A DNA stretch of 14,827 nt from positions 1 through 14,827 of the forward strand of contig JADFZP010000030.1 in assembly GCA_015232485.1 (NCBI GenBank), in the 5' to 3' direction. Shown here piece after piece: positions 6,523-13,775 of the stretch; the stretch's first letter is position 1; every line of letters begins with the position of its first letter. Below the pieces are notes generated by a model, which was not told the DNA's origin, did no database searches, and worked only from the letters and a program-made list of their open reading frames with translations. Made by a program: the position numbers and the translations under genes. The DNA comes from Alphaproteobacteria bacterium (lineage in GTDB: Bacteria > Pseudomonadota > Alphaproteobacteria > Rhodospirillales > Magnetospirillaceae).

Positions 6523-6828
6523 ATGGCAAAGACCAGCGCCGTCGAACGCAACAAGAAGCGTATGCGCATGGCCAAGCAGTTCGCGAACCGCAGGGCGCGG
6601 CTCAAGGCCATCGTGAGTGATCGGGAGGTTACCCCCGAAGACCGCTTCGAGGCCGTGCTCAAACTCGCCGAGCTGCCACGAAACTCGGCACCGGGGCGCG
6701 TGCGCCTTCGTTGCGAGCTTACCGGGCGCCCTCGTGGCGTCTACCGCAAGTTCAAGCTCGGCCGCATCATGCTGCGCGATCTCGCCTCTCAGGGCCAGAT
6801 CCCCGGCATGGTCAAGTCCAGCTGGTAA
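6523..6828 (+). CDS. rpsN: 30S ribosomal protein S14 (zinc-free long form)
   Basis: A 101-residue protein of the long form, without the CXXC zinc pairs; it has one cysteine, in LRCELTGRPRG. It starts MAKTSAVERNKKR and ends RDLASQGQIPGMVKSSW, as in E. coli. S14 binds late to the 3' domain of 16S rRNA in the 30S head. Having the zinc-independent form here means this gene does not by itself indicate zinc-dependent S14 paralogue switching. A purine-rich stretch (GAGGGAGA, 6507-6514) precedes the ATG by 8 nt in the 18-nt gap after rplE. Confidence 0.98.
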   Translation: MAKTSAVERNKKRMRMAKQFANRRARLKAIVSDREVTPEDRFEAVLKLAELPRNSAPGRVRLRCELTGRPRGVYRKFKLGRIMLRDLASQGQIPGMVKSSW

Positions 6829-6843
6829 GGGGAGGGGTGACTG

Positions 6844-7242
6844 ATGTCGTTGAGCGATCCTCTCGGCGATATGCTGACCCGCATCCGTAACGGTCAGCAG
6901 GCGCGTAAATCTTCGATCTTGTCGCCGGCTTCCAAGCTGCGCACCACGGTTCTCGAAGTGCTCAAGCGCGAGGGCTATATTCGCGGTTACAAACAGAATG
7001 ACGTGCGTGCCGGCGTGGCCGAGCTCGAAATCGAGCTCAAATACCACGAAGGCCAGCCGGTGATTCAGCGCATTCAGCGCGTGTCTAAACCGGGCCGCCG
7101 CGTCTATTCGAAGATCAAGGACCTCGGCAAGGTCTCGAACGGGTTGGGCATCTCCATCCTCTCGACGCCGCGCGGTGTGATGTCCGACGCCGAGGCCCGC
7201 GCCGCCAATGTCGGCGGCGAAGTCCTCTGCGAAGTGTTCTAG
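6844..7242 (+). CDS. rpsH: 30S ribosomal protein S8
   Basis: A 132-residue protein (E. coli 130) starting MSLSDPLGDMLTRIRNGQQ and ending GVMSDAEARAANVGGEVLCE followed by VF. GLGISILSTPRGVMSD is the highly conserved rRNA-binding segment. S8 binds helix 21 of 16S rRNA as a primary binder and is the spc-operon repressor in E. coli. A strong purine run with GGGGAGGGG (6829-6837) ends 6 nt before the ATG. The stop codon TAG begins the AGGAGGG used by rplF. Confidence 0.98.
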   Translation: MSLSDPLGDMLTRIRNGQQARKSSILSPASKLRTTVLEVLKREGYIRGYKQNDVRAGVAELEIELKYHEGQPVIQRIQRVSKPGRRVYSKIKDLGKVSNGLGISILSTPRGVMSDAEARAANVGGEVLCEVF

Positions 7243-7252
7243 GAGGGATGGC

Positions 7253-7786
7253 ATGTCGCGAGTTGGCAAGTACCCCGTGCCTGTCCCTGCTGGCGTCACC
7301 GTGCAGATCGCCGGACAAGACGTCTCGGTGAACGGCAAGATGGGCTCCTCGGCGTTTCGGGTCTCCGACGAGATCGAGGCGTCGCTGGAAGAGAACAAGG
7401 TGTGGGTCAAGCCCCGCACCGACACCAAGACCGCCCGGATGCTGTGGGGCACCACGCGCGCCCTGATCAGGAACATGGTCAAGGGAGTCAGCGACGGCTT
7501 CACCGTCAACCTCGAGATCAACGGCGTGGGTTACCGCGCCGCGGTCCAGGGCAAGACGCTGAATCTGCAGCTCGGCTATTCGCACGACATCAACTTCCCG
7601 ATCCCGGACGACGTCGCGATCAAGTGCGACAAGCCGACGGCCATTTCGATCACTGGCAAAGATCGCCAGCGGGTCGGCCAGGTGGCCGCCGAGATTCGCC
7701 GGTTTCGTGGGCCCGAGCCCTACAAGGGGAAGGGTGTCAAATACGCCACCGAGACCATCCTGCGTAAGGAAGGCAAGAAGAAGTAG
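7253..7786 (+). CDS. rplF: 50S ribosomal protein L6
   Basis: A 177-residue protein, the same length as E. coli L6. Two repeated alpha/beta domains are recognisable. The N-terminal one begins MSRVGKYPVPVPAGVTV; the C-terminal one includes GVGYRAAVQGKTLNLQLGYS and the signature GPEPYKGKGVKY (153-164). L6 lies near the sarcin-ricin loop at the factor-binding site. AGGAGGG (7241-7247) is 5 nt before ATG 7253. A nearer ATG at 7248 is in another frame and abuts the Shine-Dalgarno, so it is not a start. rplR follows after 9 nt. Confidence 0.98.
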   Translation: MSRVGKYPVPVPAGVTVQIAGQDVSVNGKMGSSAFRVSDEIEASLEENKVWVKPRTDTKTARMLWGTTRALIRNMVKGVSDGFTVNLEINGVGYRAAVQGKTLNLQLGYSHDINFPIPDDVAIKCDKPTAISITGKDRQRVGQVAAEIRRFRGPEPYKGKGVKYATETILRKEGKKK

Positions 7787-7795
7787 GGCCCAGCC

Positions 7796-8158
7796 ATGTC
7801 GACTTCGAACGAACTATTCGGGCGGCGCAAGGCGCGCACGCGCACCGCCATCCGCAAGAAGAGCGGCGGCCGGCCCCGGTTGTCGGTTTTCCGCTCCTCA
7901 AAGCACATCTACGCCCAGATCATCGACGATCTGGGCGGTCGAACCCTGGCGTCGGCGTCTTCGCTCGACACCGAGCTGCGCGAAGCCCTCGGCAAGGGCG
8001 CCGACAAGGCGGCCGCCGAGAAGGTGGGCAAGCTGATCGCCGAGCGGGCCATCAAGGCCGGCGTCACCGAGGTCGTCTTCGACCGCGGCGGCTATATCTA
8101 TCATGGCCGGGTCAAAGCCCTGGCCGACGCCGCCCGCGAGGGCGGCCTGGCTTTCTGA
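7796..8158 (+). CDS. rplR: 50S ribosomal protein L18
   Basis: A 120-residue protein (E. coli 117). RRKARTRTAIRKKSGGRPRL followed by SVFRSSKHIYAQIIDD forms the N-terminal 5S rRNA-binding part, and FDRGGYIYHGRVKALADAAR followed by EGGLAF is the standard C-terminus. L18 anchors 5S rRNA to 23S rRNA with L5. GGGCCCAG is the only purine-leaning stretch in the 9-nt gap, so the ribosome-binding site is poor and translation probably follows from rplF by coupling. The gene ends 10 nt before rpsE. Confidence 0.98.
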   Translation: MSTSNELFGRRKARTRTAIRKKSGGRPRLSVFRSSKHIYAQIIDDLGGRTLASASSLDTELREALGKGADKAAAEKVGKLIAERAIKAGVTEVVFDRGGYIYHGRVKALADAAREGGLAF

Positions 8159-8168
8159 GGACAGGAAC

Positions 8169-8819
8169 ATGGCACGTACACCGATGGGCGATCGTGGCGG
8201 CGAACGCGGGGGAGAGCGGAGCGACCGCGGCCGTGGCCGCGGCGACCGGGACGGCCGCGGGCGGGGTCCCGCCGAGCCGCAAAGCCGCGAAGAAGCCGAG
8301 CTGGTCGACAAGCTGGTTCACATCAACCGCGTCGCCAAGGTTGTGAAGGGTGGCCGTCGCTTCGCCTTCGCCGCCCTGGTCGTGGTCGGTGACGCCAAGG
8401 GGCGCGTCGGCTTCGGTTCGGGCAAGGCCCGCGAGGTGCCCGAGGCGATCCGAAAGGCGACCGAGCAGGCCAAGCGCAACATGGTCCGCATCGCGCTGCG
8501 CGAGGGCCGCACCCTGCATCACGACGCGAACGGCCATTTCGGCGCCGGCCGCGTGGTTCTGCGGGCGGCTCCGGCGGGTACCGGCATCATCGCCGGCGGC
8601 CCGATGCGCGCCGTGTTCGAAACCATGGGCGTGCAGGACGTGGTGGCCAAGTGCATCGGCACCTCGAACCCGCACAACATGATCAAGGCCACCTTCGACG
8701 CGCTGAAGGGCATCGCCTCTCCGCGCAGCATCGCCGCCAAGCGCGGCAAGAAGGTGGGCGAGATCGTCGCCCGTCGCGACGGCGCTCCGGCCGCCGCCGC
8801 AGCAGCCGGCAAGGAGTGA
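8169..8819 (+). CDS. rpsE: 30S ribosomal protein S5 with RG-rich N-terminal extension
   Basis: A 216-residue protein, about 50 longer than E. coli S5 (167). The core starts near residue 40 with EEAELVDKLVHINRVAKVVK, followed by the dsRBD-like fold (GFGSGKAREVPEAI) and the C-terminal domain (GTGIIAGGPMRAVFE, GTSNPHNMIKATFDAL). S5 lies at the mRNA entry channel and affects decoding accuracy. Residues 3-33 contain ten Arg and eleven Gly with Asp and Glu between them, a low-complexity RG-rich segment not present in E. coli S5. There is also an Ala-rich C-terminal tail (APAAAAAAGKE). The ATG is set by GAGGA (8157-8161), 7 nt upstream. Codon choice in the extension (mainly CGC/CGG and GGC/GGG) suits the operon, so it looks native and translated. 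Confidence 0.97.
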   Translation: MARTPMGDRGGERGGERSDRGRGRGDRDGRGRGPAEPQSREEAELVDKLVHINRVAKVVKGGRRFAFAALVVVGDAKGRVGFGSGKAREVPEAIRKATEQAKRNMVRIALREGRTLHHDANGHFGAGRVVLRAAPAGTGIIAGGPMRAVFETMGVQDVVAKCIGTSNPHNMIKATFDALKGIASPRSIAAKRGKKVGEIVARRDGAPAAAAAAGKE

Positions 8820-8824
8820 TCCCG

Positions 8825-9016
8825 ATGGCCGAGGGTAAGAAAGTCCGCGTCACCCAGATCGGCAGCCCGATTGGTCGTCGCCACGACCAGCGGGAGACGC
8901 TGATCGGGCTGGGGCTGAACAAGCTGCACCGGACCCGCGAGCTCGAGGATACCCCCTCGGTGCGCGGCATGATCAACAAGGTGCATCATTTGGTGCGCGT
9001 CGAGGACGCCGGCTGA
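8825..9016 (+). CDS. rpmD: 50S ribosomal protein L30
   Basis: A 63-residue protein of usual size. KKVRVTQIGSPIGRRHDQRE and LGLNKLHRTRELEDTPSVRG are the L30 signature, ending MINKVHHLVRVEDAG. It is a small 23S rRNA-binding protein without a known catalytic role and is absent from some bacterial lineages. AAGGAG (8811-8816), in the last rpsE codons, is 8 nt before the ATG. The gene lies between rpsE and rplO, as expected for the spc operon. Confidence 0.97.
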   Translation: MAEGKKVRVTQIGSPIGRRHDQRETLIGLGLNKLHRTRELEDTPSVRGMINKVHHLVRVEDAG

Positions 9017-9026
9017 GGATTTTGAC

Positions 9027-9515
9027 ATGAAGCTCAACGAACTCCGGGACAATCCCGGTTCGCACAAGTCGCGGATGCGCGTCGGTCGCGGTATCGGCTC
9101 GGGCAAGGGCAAGACCGCCGGTCGCGGCGTCAAGGGCCAGACCTCGCGCACCGGCGTCGCCGTGGCCGGCTTCGAAGGCGGCCAGATGCCGATCTATCGG
9201 CGCCTGCCGAAGCGCGGTTTCACGAACATCTTCCGTAAGGAATACGCGATCATCAACCTGTCCACCTTGCAGGCGGCCATCACGGCCGGCAAGCTGGACG
9301 CCAACGCCAAGATCGACGCCGACGCGCTGATCAAGGCGGGGGTGGTGACGCATAAGCGCGACGGCATCCGTCTGCTCGGGCATGGCGAACTCTCGGTCAA
9401 GGTGACCGTCGAGGTTTGCAACGCTTCGCGTCCGGCGGTGGCCGGGGTCGAGAAGGCGGGCGGCACGGTGATCGAGACGGCTCCCAAGGCCGCTCCCGAA
9501 GAAGCCGCCGCCTGA
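9027..9515 (+). CDS. rplO: 50S ribosomal protein L15
   Basis: A 162-residue protein (E. coli 144). The extended Gly/Arg/Lys-rich N-terminus includes GRGIGSGKGKTAGRGVKGQ and FEGGQMPIYRRLPKRGF, and the C-terminal globular domain has GHGELSVKVTVEV. L15 threads into 23S rRNA and is needed for late 50S assembly. A C-terminal tail rich in Ala, Pro and Glu accounts for most of the additional length. The ribosome-binding site is weak (GAGGAT, 9014-9019). In the same frame a second stop (TGA 9531-9533) follows the first. The gap to secY is 135 nt, far larger than the typical spacing in this operon. Confidence 0.97.
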   Translation: MKLNELRDNPGSHKSRMRVGRGIGSGKGKTAGRGVKGQTSRTGVAVAGFEGGQMPIYRRLPKRGFTNIFRKEYAIINLSTLQAAITAGKLDANAKIDADALIKAGVVTHKRDGIRLLGHGELSVKVTVEVCNASRPAVAGVEKAGGTVIETAPKAAPEEAAA

Positions 9516-9529
9516 GAGATCGAGGGTAA

Positions 9530-9625
9530 ATGAGCCACCGAAGCACCAGGAACGCCAGGGTCTCACCGGGAACCATCGCCCGGCGCGTCCCAGGCGGGCC
9601 GGGTGGTCCGGTGGCTTTCTTCTGA
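9530..9625 (+). CDS. Candidate 31-aa leader ORF before secY (uncertain)
   Basis: An ATG at 9530 opens a 31-residue basic reading frame that starts MSHRSTRNARVSPGTIARR and ends in a Gly/Pro-rich stretch PGGPGGPVAFF, with TGA at 9623-9625, 25 nt before secY. GAGGG (9522-9526) lies 3 nt upstream, closer than ideal. The frame uses codons uncommon in the neighbouring genes (AGG twice, CGA, TCA, GGA), so it does not look like a highly expressed ribosomal protein; it is not L36. It has no hydrophobic signal segment. Two options remain: a translated leader affecting secY expression, or chance in a non-coding spacer. No family is recognised. Confidence 0.25.
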   Translation: MSHRSTRNARVSPGTIARRVPGGPGGPVAFF

Positions 9626-9650
9626 GCATCATACCGTTTCCGGAGAAGAC

Positions 9651-10994
<1,344 letters not shown>

Positions 10995-10995
10995 T

Positions 10996-11652
10996 ATGAA
11001 CATCATTTTGATGGGACCGCCAGGCGGCGGGAAAGGCACACAAGCGAAAATCCTCGAAGAAAAATACGGTATGGTCCAGCTCTCGACGGGAGACATGCTT
11101 CGCGCCGCGATCGCGGCGGGGACGCCTGTCGGGCTCGAGGCCAAGACGCTGATGGACGCCGGCAAGCTGGTGCCCGACCAAGTGGTGATCGGCATCATCG
11201 CCGAGCGCCTGGATCAGCCCGACGCCCGCAAGGGATTCATCCTGGATGGCTTCCCGCGCACCACCGCGCAGGCCGAGGCGCTCGACCGGATGCTGGCCGA
11301 GAAGGGTCTGAAGCTGGACGGGGCGATCGAGATCCGCGTTCCCGACGAGTACATCGTCGAGCGGATCACCGGCCGCTACACCTGCGGCAAGTGTGGCGCG
11401 GGCTATCACGACAAGTTTCAGCAGCCGAAGGTCGCGGGGGTCTGCGACTCCTGCGGCGGAACCGAATTCAAGCGCCGCGACGACGACAACGCCCTGACGG
11501 TGAAGTCGCGACTCGACGCGTACCACGCCAAGACCGCTCCCATCATTCCCTATTATGATGGCAAGGGGCTGTTGCGGGTGGTGGATGGAACACAGCCGAT
11601 CGACGTGGTTACCGGTCAATTGACCGGAATTATCGACAGGTCATCCAGGTGA
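10996..11652 (+). CDS. adk: Adenylate kinase, zinc-type long lid
   Basis: A 218-residue cytosolic enzyme for ATP + AMP to 2 ADP. The P-loop is GPPGGGKGT at 7-15. STGDMLRAAI and DGFPRTTAQAE mark the AMP-binding region, and KGFILDGFPRT is the Walker B area. The lid carries C130-X2-C133 and C150-X2-C153, the four-cysteine zinc site found in many non-enteric adenylate kinases (E. coli lacks it). AGGGGA (10980-10985), in the end of secY, is the likely Shine-Dalgarno. Location right after secY is common in alphaproteobacteria and places nucleotide energy balance under the ribosomal operon's control. A new promoter begins 2 nt after its stop. Confidence 0.98.
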   Translation: MNIILMGPPGGGKGTQAKILEEKYGMVQLSTGDMLRAAIAAGTPVGLEAKTLMDAGKLVPDQVVIGIIAERLDQPDARKGFILDGFPRTTAQAEALDRMLAEKGLKLDGAIEIRVPDEYIVERITGRYTCGKCGAGYHDKFQQPKVAGVCDSCGGTEFKRRDDDNALTVKSRLDAYHAKTAPIIPYYDGKGLLRVVDGTQPIDVVTGQLTGIIDRSSR

Positions 11653-11653
11653 G

Positions 11654-11681
11654 TTGACTCGGGAAGGAAACTTCCTATAAT
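11654..11681 (+). promoter_or_regulatory. Strong sigma70-type promoter of the alpha operon
   Basis: TTGACT (11654-11659), 16 bp, TATAAT (11676-11681) is the best promoter match in the window. The following bases, CGCGCACC, form a GC-rich discriminator. The spacer contains a perfect inverted repeat GGAAG-GAAA-CTTCC (11662-11675). The expected start near 11688 would give a leader of about 65 nt before the TTG start of rpsM. It lies 2 nt after the adk stop, so adk itself is not in this unit. Confidence 0.82.
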
Positions 11682-11737
11682 CGCGCACCTTGGGATTCCC
11701 TGGCGCCGCGTCGCCGGTCGATCAACCGTTTGGACAT

Positions 11738-11743
11738 GAGGAG
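11738..11743 (+). promoter_or_regulatory. Shine-Dalgarno supporting the rpsM TTG start
   Basis: GAGGAG ends 9 nt before TTG 11753. The nearby ATG at 11736 overlaps this motif and is out of frame with rpsM, so it is not the start. Confidence 0.7.
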
Positions 11744-11752
11744 TAACCAGCT

Positions 11753-12130
11753 TTGGCGCGTATTGCTGGCGTTAACATCCCGACGAATAAGCGGGTGTTG
11801 ATCGCGCTGACCTACATCCACGGCATCGGCCGGGCTAAGGCGCGCGACATCGTTACGAAGGTCGGGATCACGGAGGAGCGCCGGGTCAACCAGCTCTCCG
11901 ACGACGAGGTGCTTCGCATCCGCGAGGTGATCGATCGCGAATACCAGGTGGAAGGTGACCTCCGTCGTGGGGTCGCCATGAACATCAAGCGCCTGATGGA
12001 TCTTGGCTGTTATCGGGGGCTGCGCCATCGTCGCGGGCTGCCGGTGCGCGGCCAGCGGACCCACACCAACGCGCGTACGCGCAAGGGTCCCGCGAAAGCC
12101 ATCGCCGGTAAGAAGAAAGTCACGAAGTAA
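11753..12130 (+). CDS. rpsM: 30S ribosomal protein S13 (TTG start)
   Basis: A 125-residue protein beginning (M)ARIAGVNIPTNKRVLIALTY, with the helix-two-turns-helix part YIHGIGRAKARDI and the basic tail GLPVRGQRTHTNARTRKGP. S13 pairs with S19 in the 30S head and contacts the P-site tRNA and the large subunit. The start codon is TTG. Upstream in frame, TAA at 11744-11746 precedes it with no ATG or GTG between, so no other start is possible if the conserved N-terminus is kept. GAGGAG (11738-11743) is suitably placed. First gene of the alpha operon, about 65 nt downstream of the probable transcription start. Confidence 0.96.
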   Translation: MARIAGVNIPTNKRVLIALTYIHGIGRAKARDIVTKVGITEERRVNQLSDDEVLRIREVIDREYQVEGDLRRGVAMNIKRLMDLGCYRGLRHRRGLPVRGQRTHTNARTRKGPAKAIAGKKKVTK

Positions 12131-12142
12131 AGGCAGCGATAA

Positions 12143-12538
12143 ATGGCCAAGGCAGCAGCGGTTGCGCGTCCGCGCCGGCGCGAGAGGAAGAACATCACCT
12201 CGGGCGTCGCGCATGTGAACGCGACCTTCAACAATACGATGATCACCATCACCGACGCGCAGGGCAACACCATCGCGTGGTCGTCCTCGGGCGCCCAGGG
12301 CTTCAAGGGGTCGCGCAAATCGACTCCCTACGCCGCCCAGGTCGCCGCCGAGGATGCCGGCCGCAAGGCGTCGGAGCACGGCATGCGCACGCTCGAGGTC
12401 GAGGTCAAGGGGCCGGGCGCCGGCCGCGAATCGGCTCTGCGCGCGTTGCAGGCCGTCGGCTTCGCGATCACCTCGATCCGTGACGTGACGCCAATCCCGC
12501 ACAACGGCTGCCGGCCGCGCAAGCGGCGCCGGGTCTGA
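12143..12538 (+). CDS. rpsK: 30S ribosomal protein S11
   Basis: A 131-residue protein (E. coli 129). GVAHVNATFNNTMITITDAQ, AWSSSGAQGFKGSRKSTPYA and the C-terminal DVTPIPHNGCRPRKRRRV are diagnostic. S11 lies in the platform near the decoding site and the mRNA exit. Asn121-Gly122 is the site that becomes isoaspartate in E. coli S11 (Asn119 there). AAAGG (12129-12133), overlapping the rpsM stop, is 9 nt before the ATG. In E. coli rpsD comes next; here there is instead a 113-nt non-coding gap and then rpoA. Confidence 0.98.
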   Translation: MAKAAAVARPRRRERKNITSGVAHVNATFNNTMITITDAQGNTIAWSSSGAQGFKGSRKSTPYAAQVAAEDAGRKASEHGMRTLEVEVKGPGAGRESALRALQAVGFAITSIRDVTPIPHNGCRPRKRRRV

Positions 12539-12564
12539 CGGGATCGAGTTTATGATGAAGGGTG

Positions 12565-12608
12565 CGCCGTCGACCGCGGGGGTCGGCGGCGATGCCCGTT
12601 GCGGGGCA
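12565..12608 (+). other. Two stem-loops in the rpsK-rpoA gap
   Basis: An 11-bp stem (12565-12575 with 12581-12591, one G-U pair, 5-nt loop) is followed by a 5-bp stem (12593-12597 with 12604-12608, 6-nt loop). No T-run follows, so this is not an ordinary terminator. It may be an RNA-processing, stability or pausing element in the 113-nt leader of rpoA. The pairing is seen in the sequence; any function is inference. Confidence 0.45.
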
Positions 12609-12651
12609 CGTTCGCTCCGCGTACCACCGTTCCCAGCAAGAGGTCACGCTC

Positions 12652-13668
12652 GTGATTCAGAAGAACTGGCAGGAACTGATCAAGCCCAACAAGCTCCAGG
12701 TTGAGCCGGGCGACGATCCGAGCCGCGTCGCCGTCGTGGTGGCCGAGCCCCTGGAGCGCGGCTTCGGCATGACGCTCGGCAACGCGCTGAGGCGGGTGCT
12801 CCTGTCCTCGCTGCAAGGTGCCGCCGTCACCGCCCTCCAGATCGAGGGCGTGCTGCACGAATTCTCCTCGGTCCCGGGTGTGCGTGAAGACGTCACCGAC
12901 ATCATCCTCAACATCAAGACGATGGGCTTGAGGATGCATGGCGAGGGCCCGAAGCGGATGAGCCTGCGGGCCACCGGGCCCGGCGAGGTCAAGGCCGGCA
13001 TGATCGACGCCGGTCACGATATCGAGATCATGGATCCCGACCTGGTTCTGTGCACCCTGGATCAAGGCGCCACGCTCAACATGGAGCTGACCGTCGAGAC
13101 CGGCAAGGGCTATGTCCCGGCGTCGCAGAACCGCCCCGAGGACAGCCCGATCGGCCTGATTCCGATCGACGCCATTTTCAGTCCGGTGCGCAAGGTCGCC
13201 TACAAGATCGAGAACACCCGCGTCGGCCAAGTCACCGACTACGACAAGCTGACCATGCGGGTCGAGACCAACGGCGCGGTCACGCCCGACGACGCGGTGG
13301 CGCTGGCCGCCCGCATCCTTCAGGACCAGCTCCAACTCTTCATCAACTTCGAGGAGCCGCAGGCGGCGACCGAAGAGGAGAAGAAGGAGGAGCTGCCGTT
13401 CAACAAGAACCTGCTGCGCAAGGTCGACGAACTCGAATTGTCGGTCCGCTCGGCCAACTGCCTCAAGAACGACAACATCATCTATATCGGCGATCTGGTC
13501 CAAAAGACCGAGGCCGAGATGCTGCGGACGCCGAATTTCGGCCGCAAGTCGTTGAACGAGATCAAGGAAGTGCTTTCCCAAATGGGCCTCCATCTCGGCA
13601 TGGAAATCCCCAACTGGCCGCCCGAGAACATCGAGGAACTGGCCAAGAAGCTGGAAGAGCCCTACTGA
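12652..13668 (+). CDS. rpoA: RNA polymerase alpha subunit
   Basis: A 338-residue protein. The N-terminal dimerisation domain (about 1-235) contains PLERGFGMTLGNALRRVLLS and GVLHEFSSVPGVREDVTDI. An acidic/Lys linker (TEEEKKEELPFNKN) leads to the C-terminal DNA-binding domain with ELSVRSANCLKNDNIIYIGD and NWPPENIEELAKKLEEPY. Arg266 equals E. coli Arg265, which contacts UP elements and activators. The GTG start 12652 is chosen because homologues begin MIQKNWQELIKPNKL and AAGAGGT (12638-12644) is 7 nt upstream. The frame is open further 5', but that region is the structured spacer. The protein is complete and normal. Confidence 0.98.
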   Translation: MIQKNWQELIKPNKLQVEPGDDPSRVAVVVAEPLERGFGMTLGNALRRVLLSSLQGAAVTALQIEGVLHEFSSVPGVREDVTDIILNIKTMGLRMHGEGPKRMSLRATGPGEVKAGMIDAGHDIEIMDPDLVLCTLDQGATLNMELTVETGKGYVPASQNRPEDSPIGLIPIDAIFSPVRKVAYKIENTRVGQVTDYDKLTMRVETNGAVTPDDAVALAARILQDQLQLFINFEEPQAATEEEKKEELPFNKNLLRKVDELELSVRSANCLKNDNIIYIGDLVQKTEAEMLRTPNFGRKSLNEIKEVLSQMGLHLGMEIPNWPPENIEELAKKLEEPY

Positions 13669-13682
13669 TCGCCTGATGATCG

Positions 13683-13730
13683 ACCCCGCCGTACACGGCC
13701 CAATCCGGGCGCGCGGCGGCGGGGTTTCCC
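13683..13730 (+). other. Stem-loop between rpoA and rplQ, possible weak attenuator
   Basis: A perfect 9-bp stem (13683-13691 with 13717-13725) ends in a short T-run and CCC (TTTCCC, 13725-13730). The 25-nt loop contains a 4-bp inner stem (13698-13701 with 13707-13710). The short T-run makes it a poor terminator. Partial termination or mRNA processing between rpoA and rplQ is possible. A second 7-bp hairpin (13737-13743 with 13748-13754) follows just before the rplQ ribosome-binding site. Confidence 0.45.
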
Positions 13731-13775
13731 ATTATCGGCTTCGCGCGCGAGGCCAAGCCACAGGAGACCACGTCA

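Noticed and set aside
5941..7521. A 526-codon minus-strand open frame across rplE, rpsN, rpsH and rplF
   Set aside because: Same GC-driven antisense artefact. The plus-strand genes are certain and no protein family is recognisable in it.
9603..9650. GTG-started N-terminal extension of secY
   Set aside because: It would add 16 residues unlike any SecY N-terminus, runs through the structured spacer, and lacks a ribosome-binding site. ATG 9651 has GGAG at the right distance.
12552..12704. A 50-codon ORF (ATG 12552) overlapping the rpoA start in another frame
   Set aside because: Only a weak GAG precedes it, it runs through the two hairpins and into rpoA out of frame, and its composition is what chance would give. 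Ribosome profiling could reopen it.
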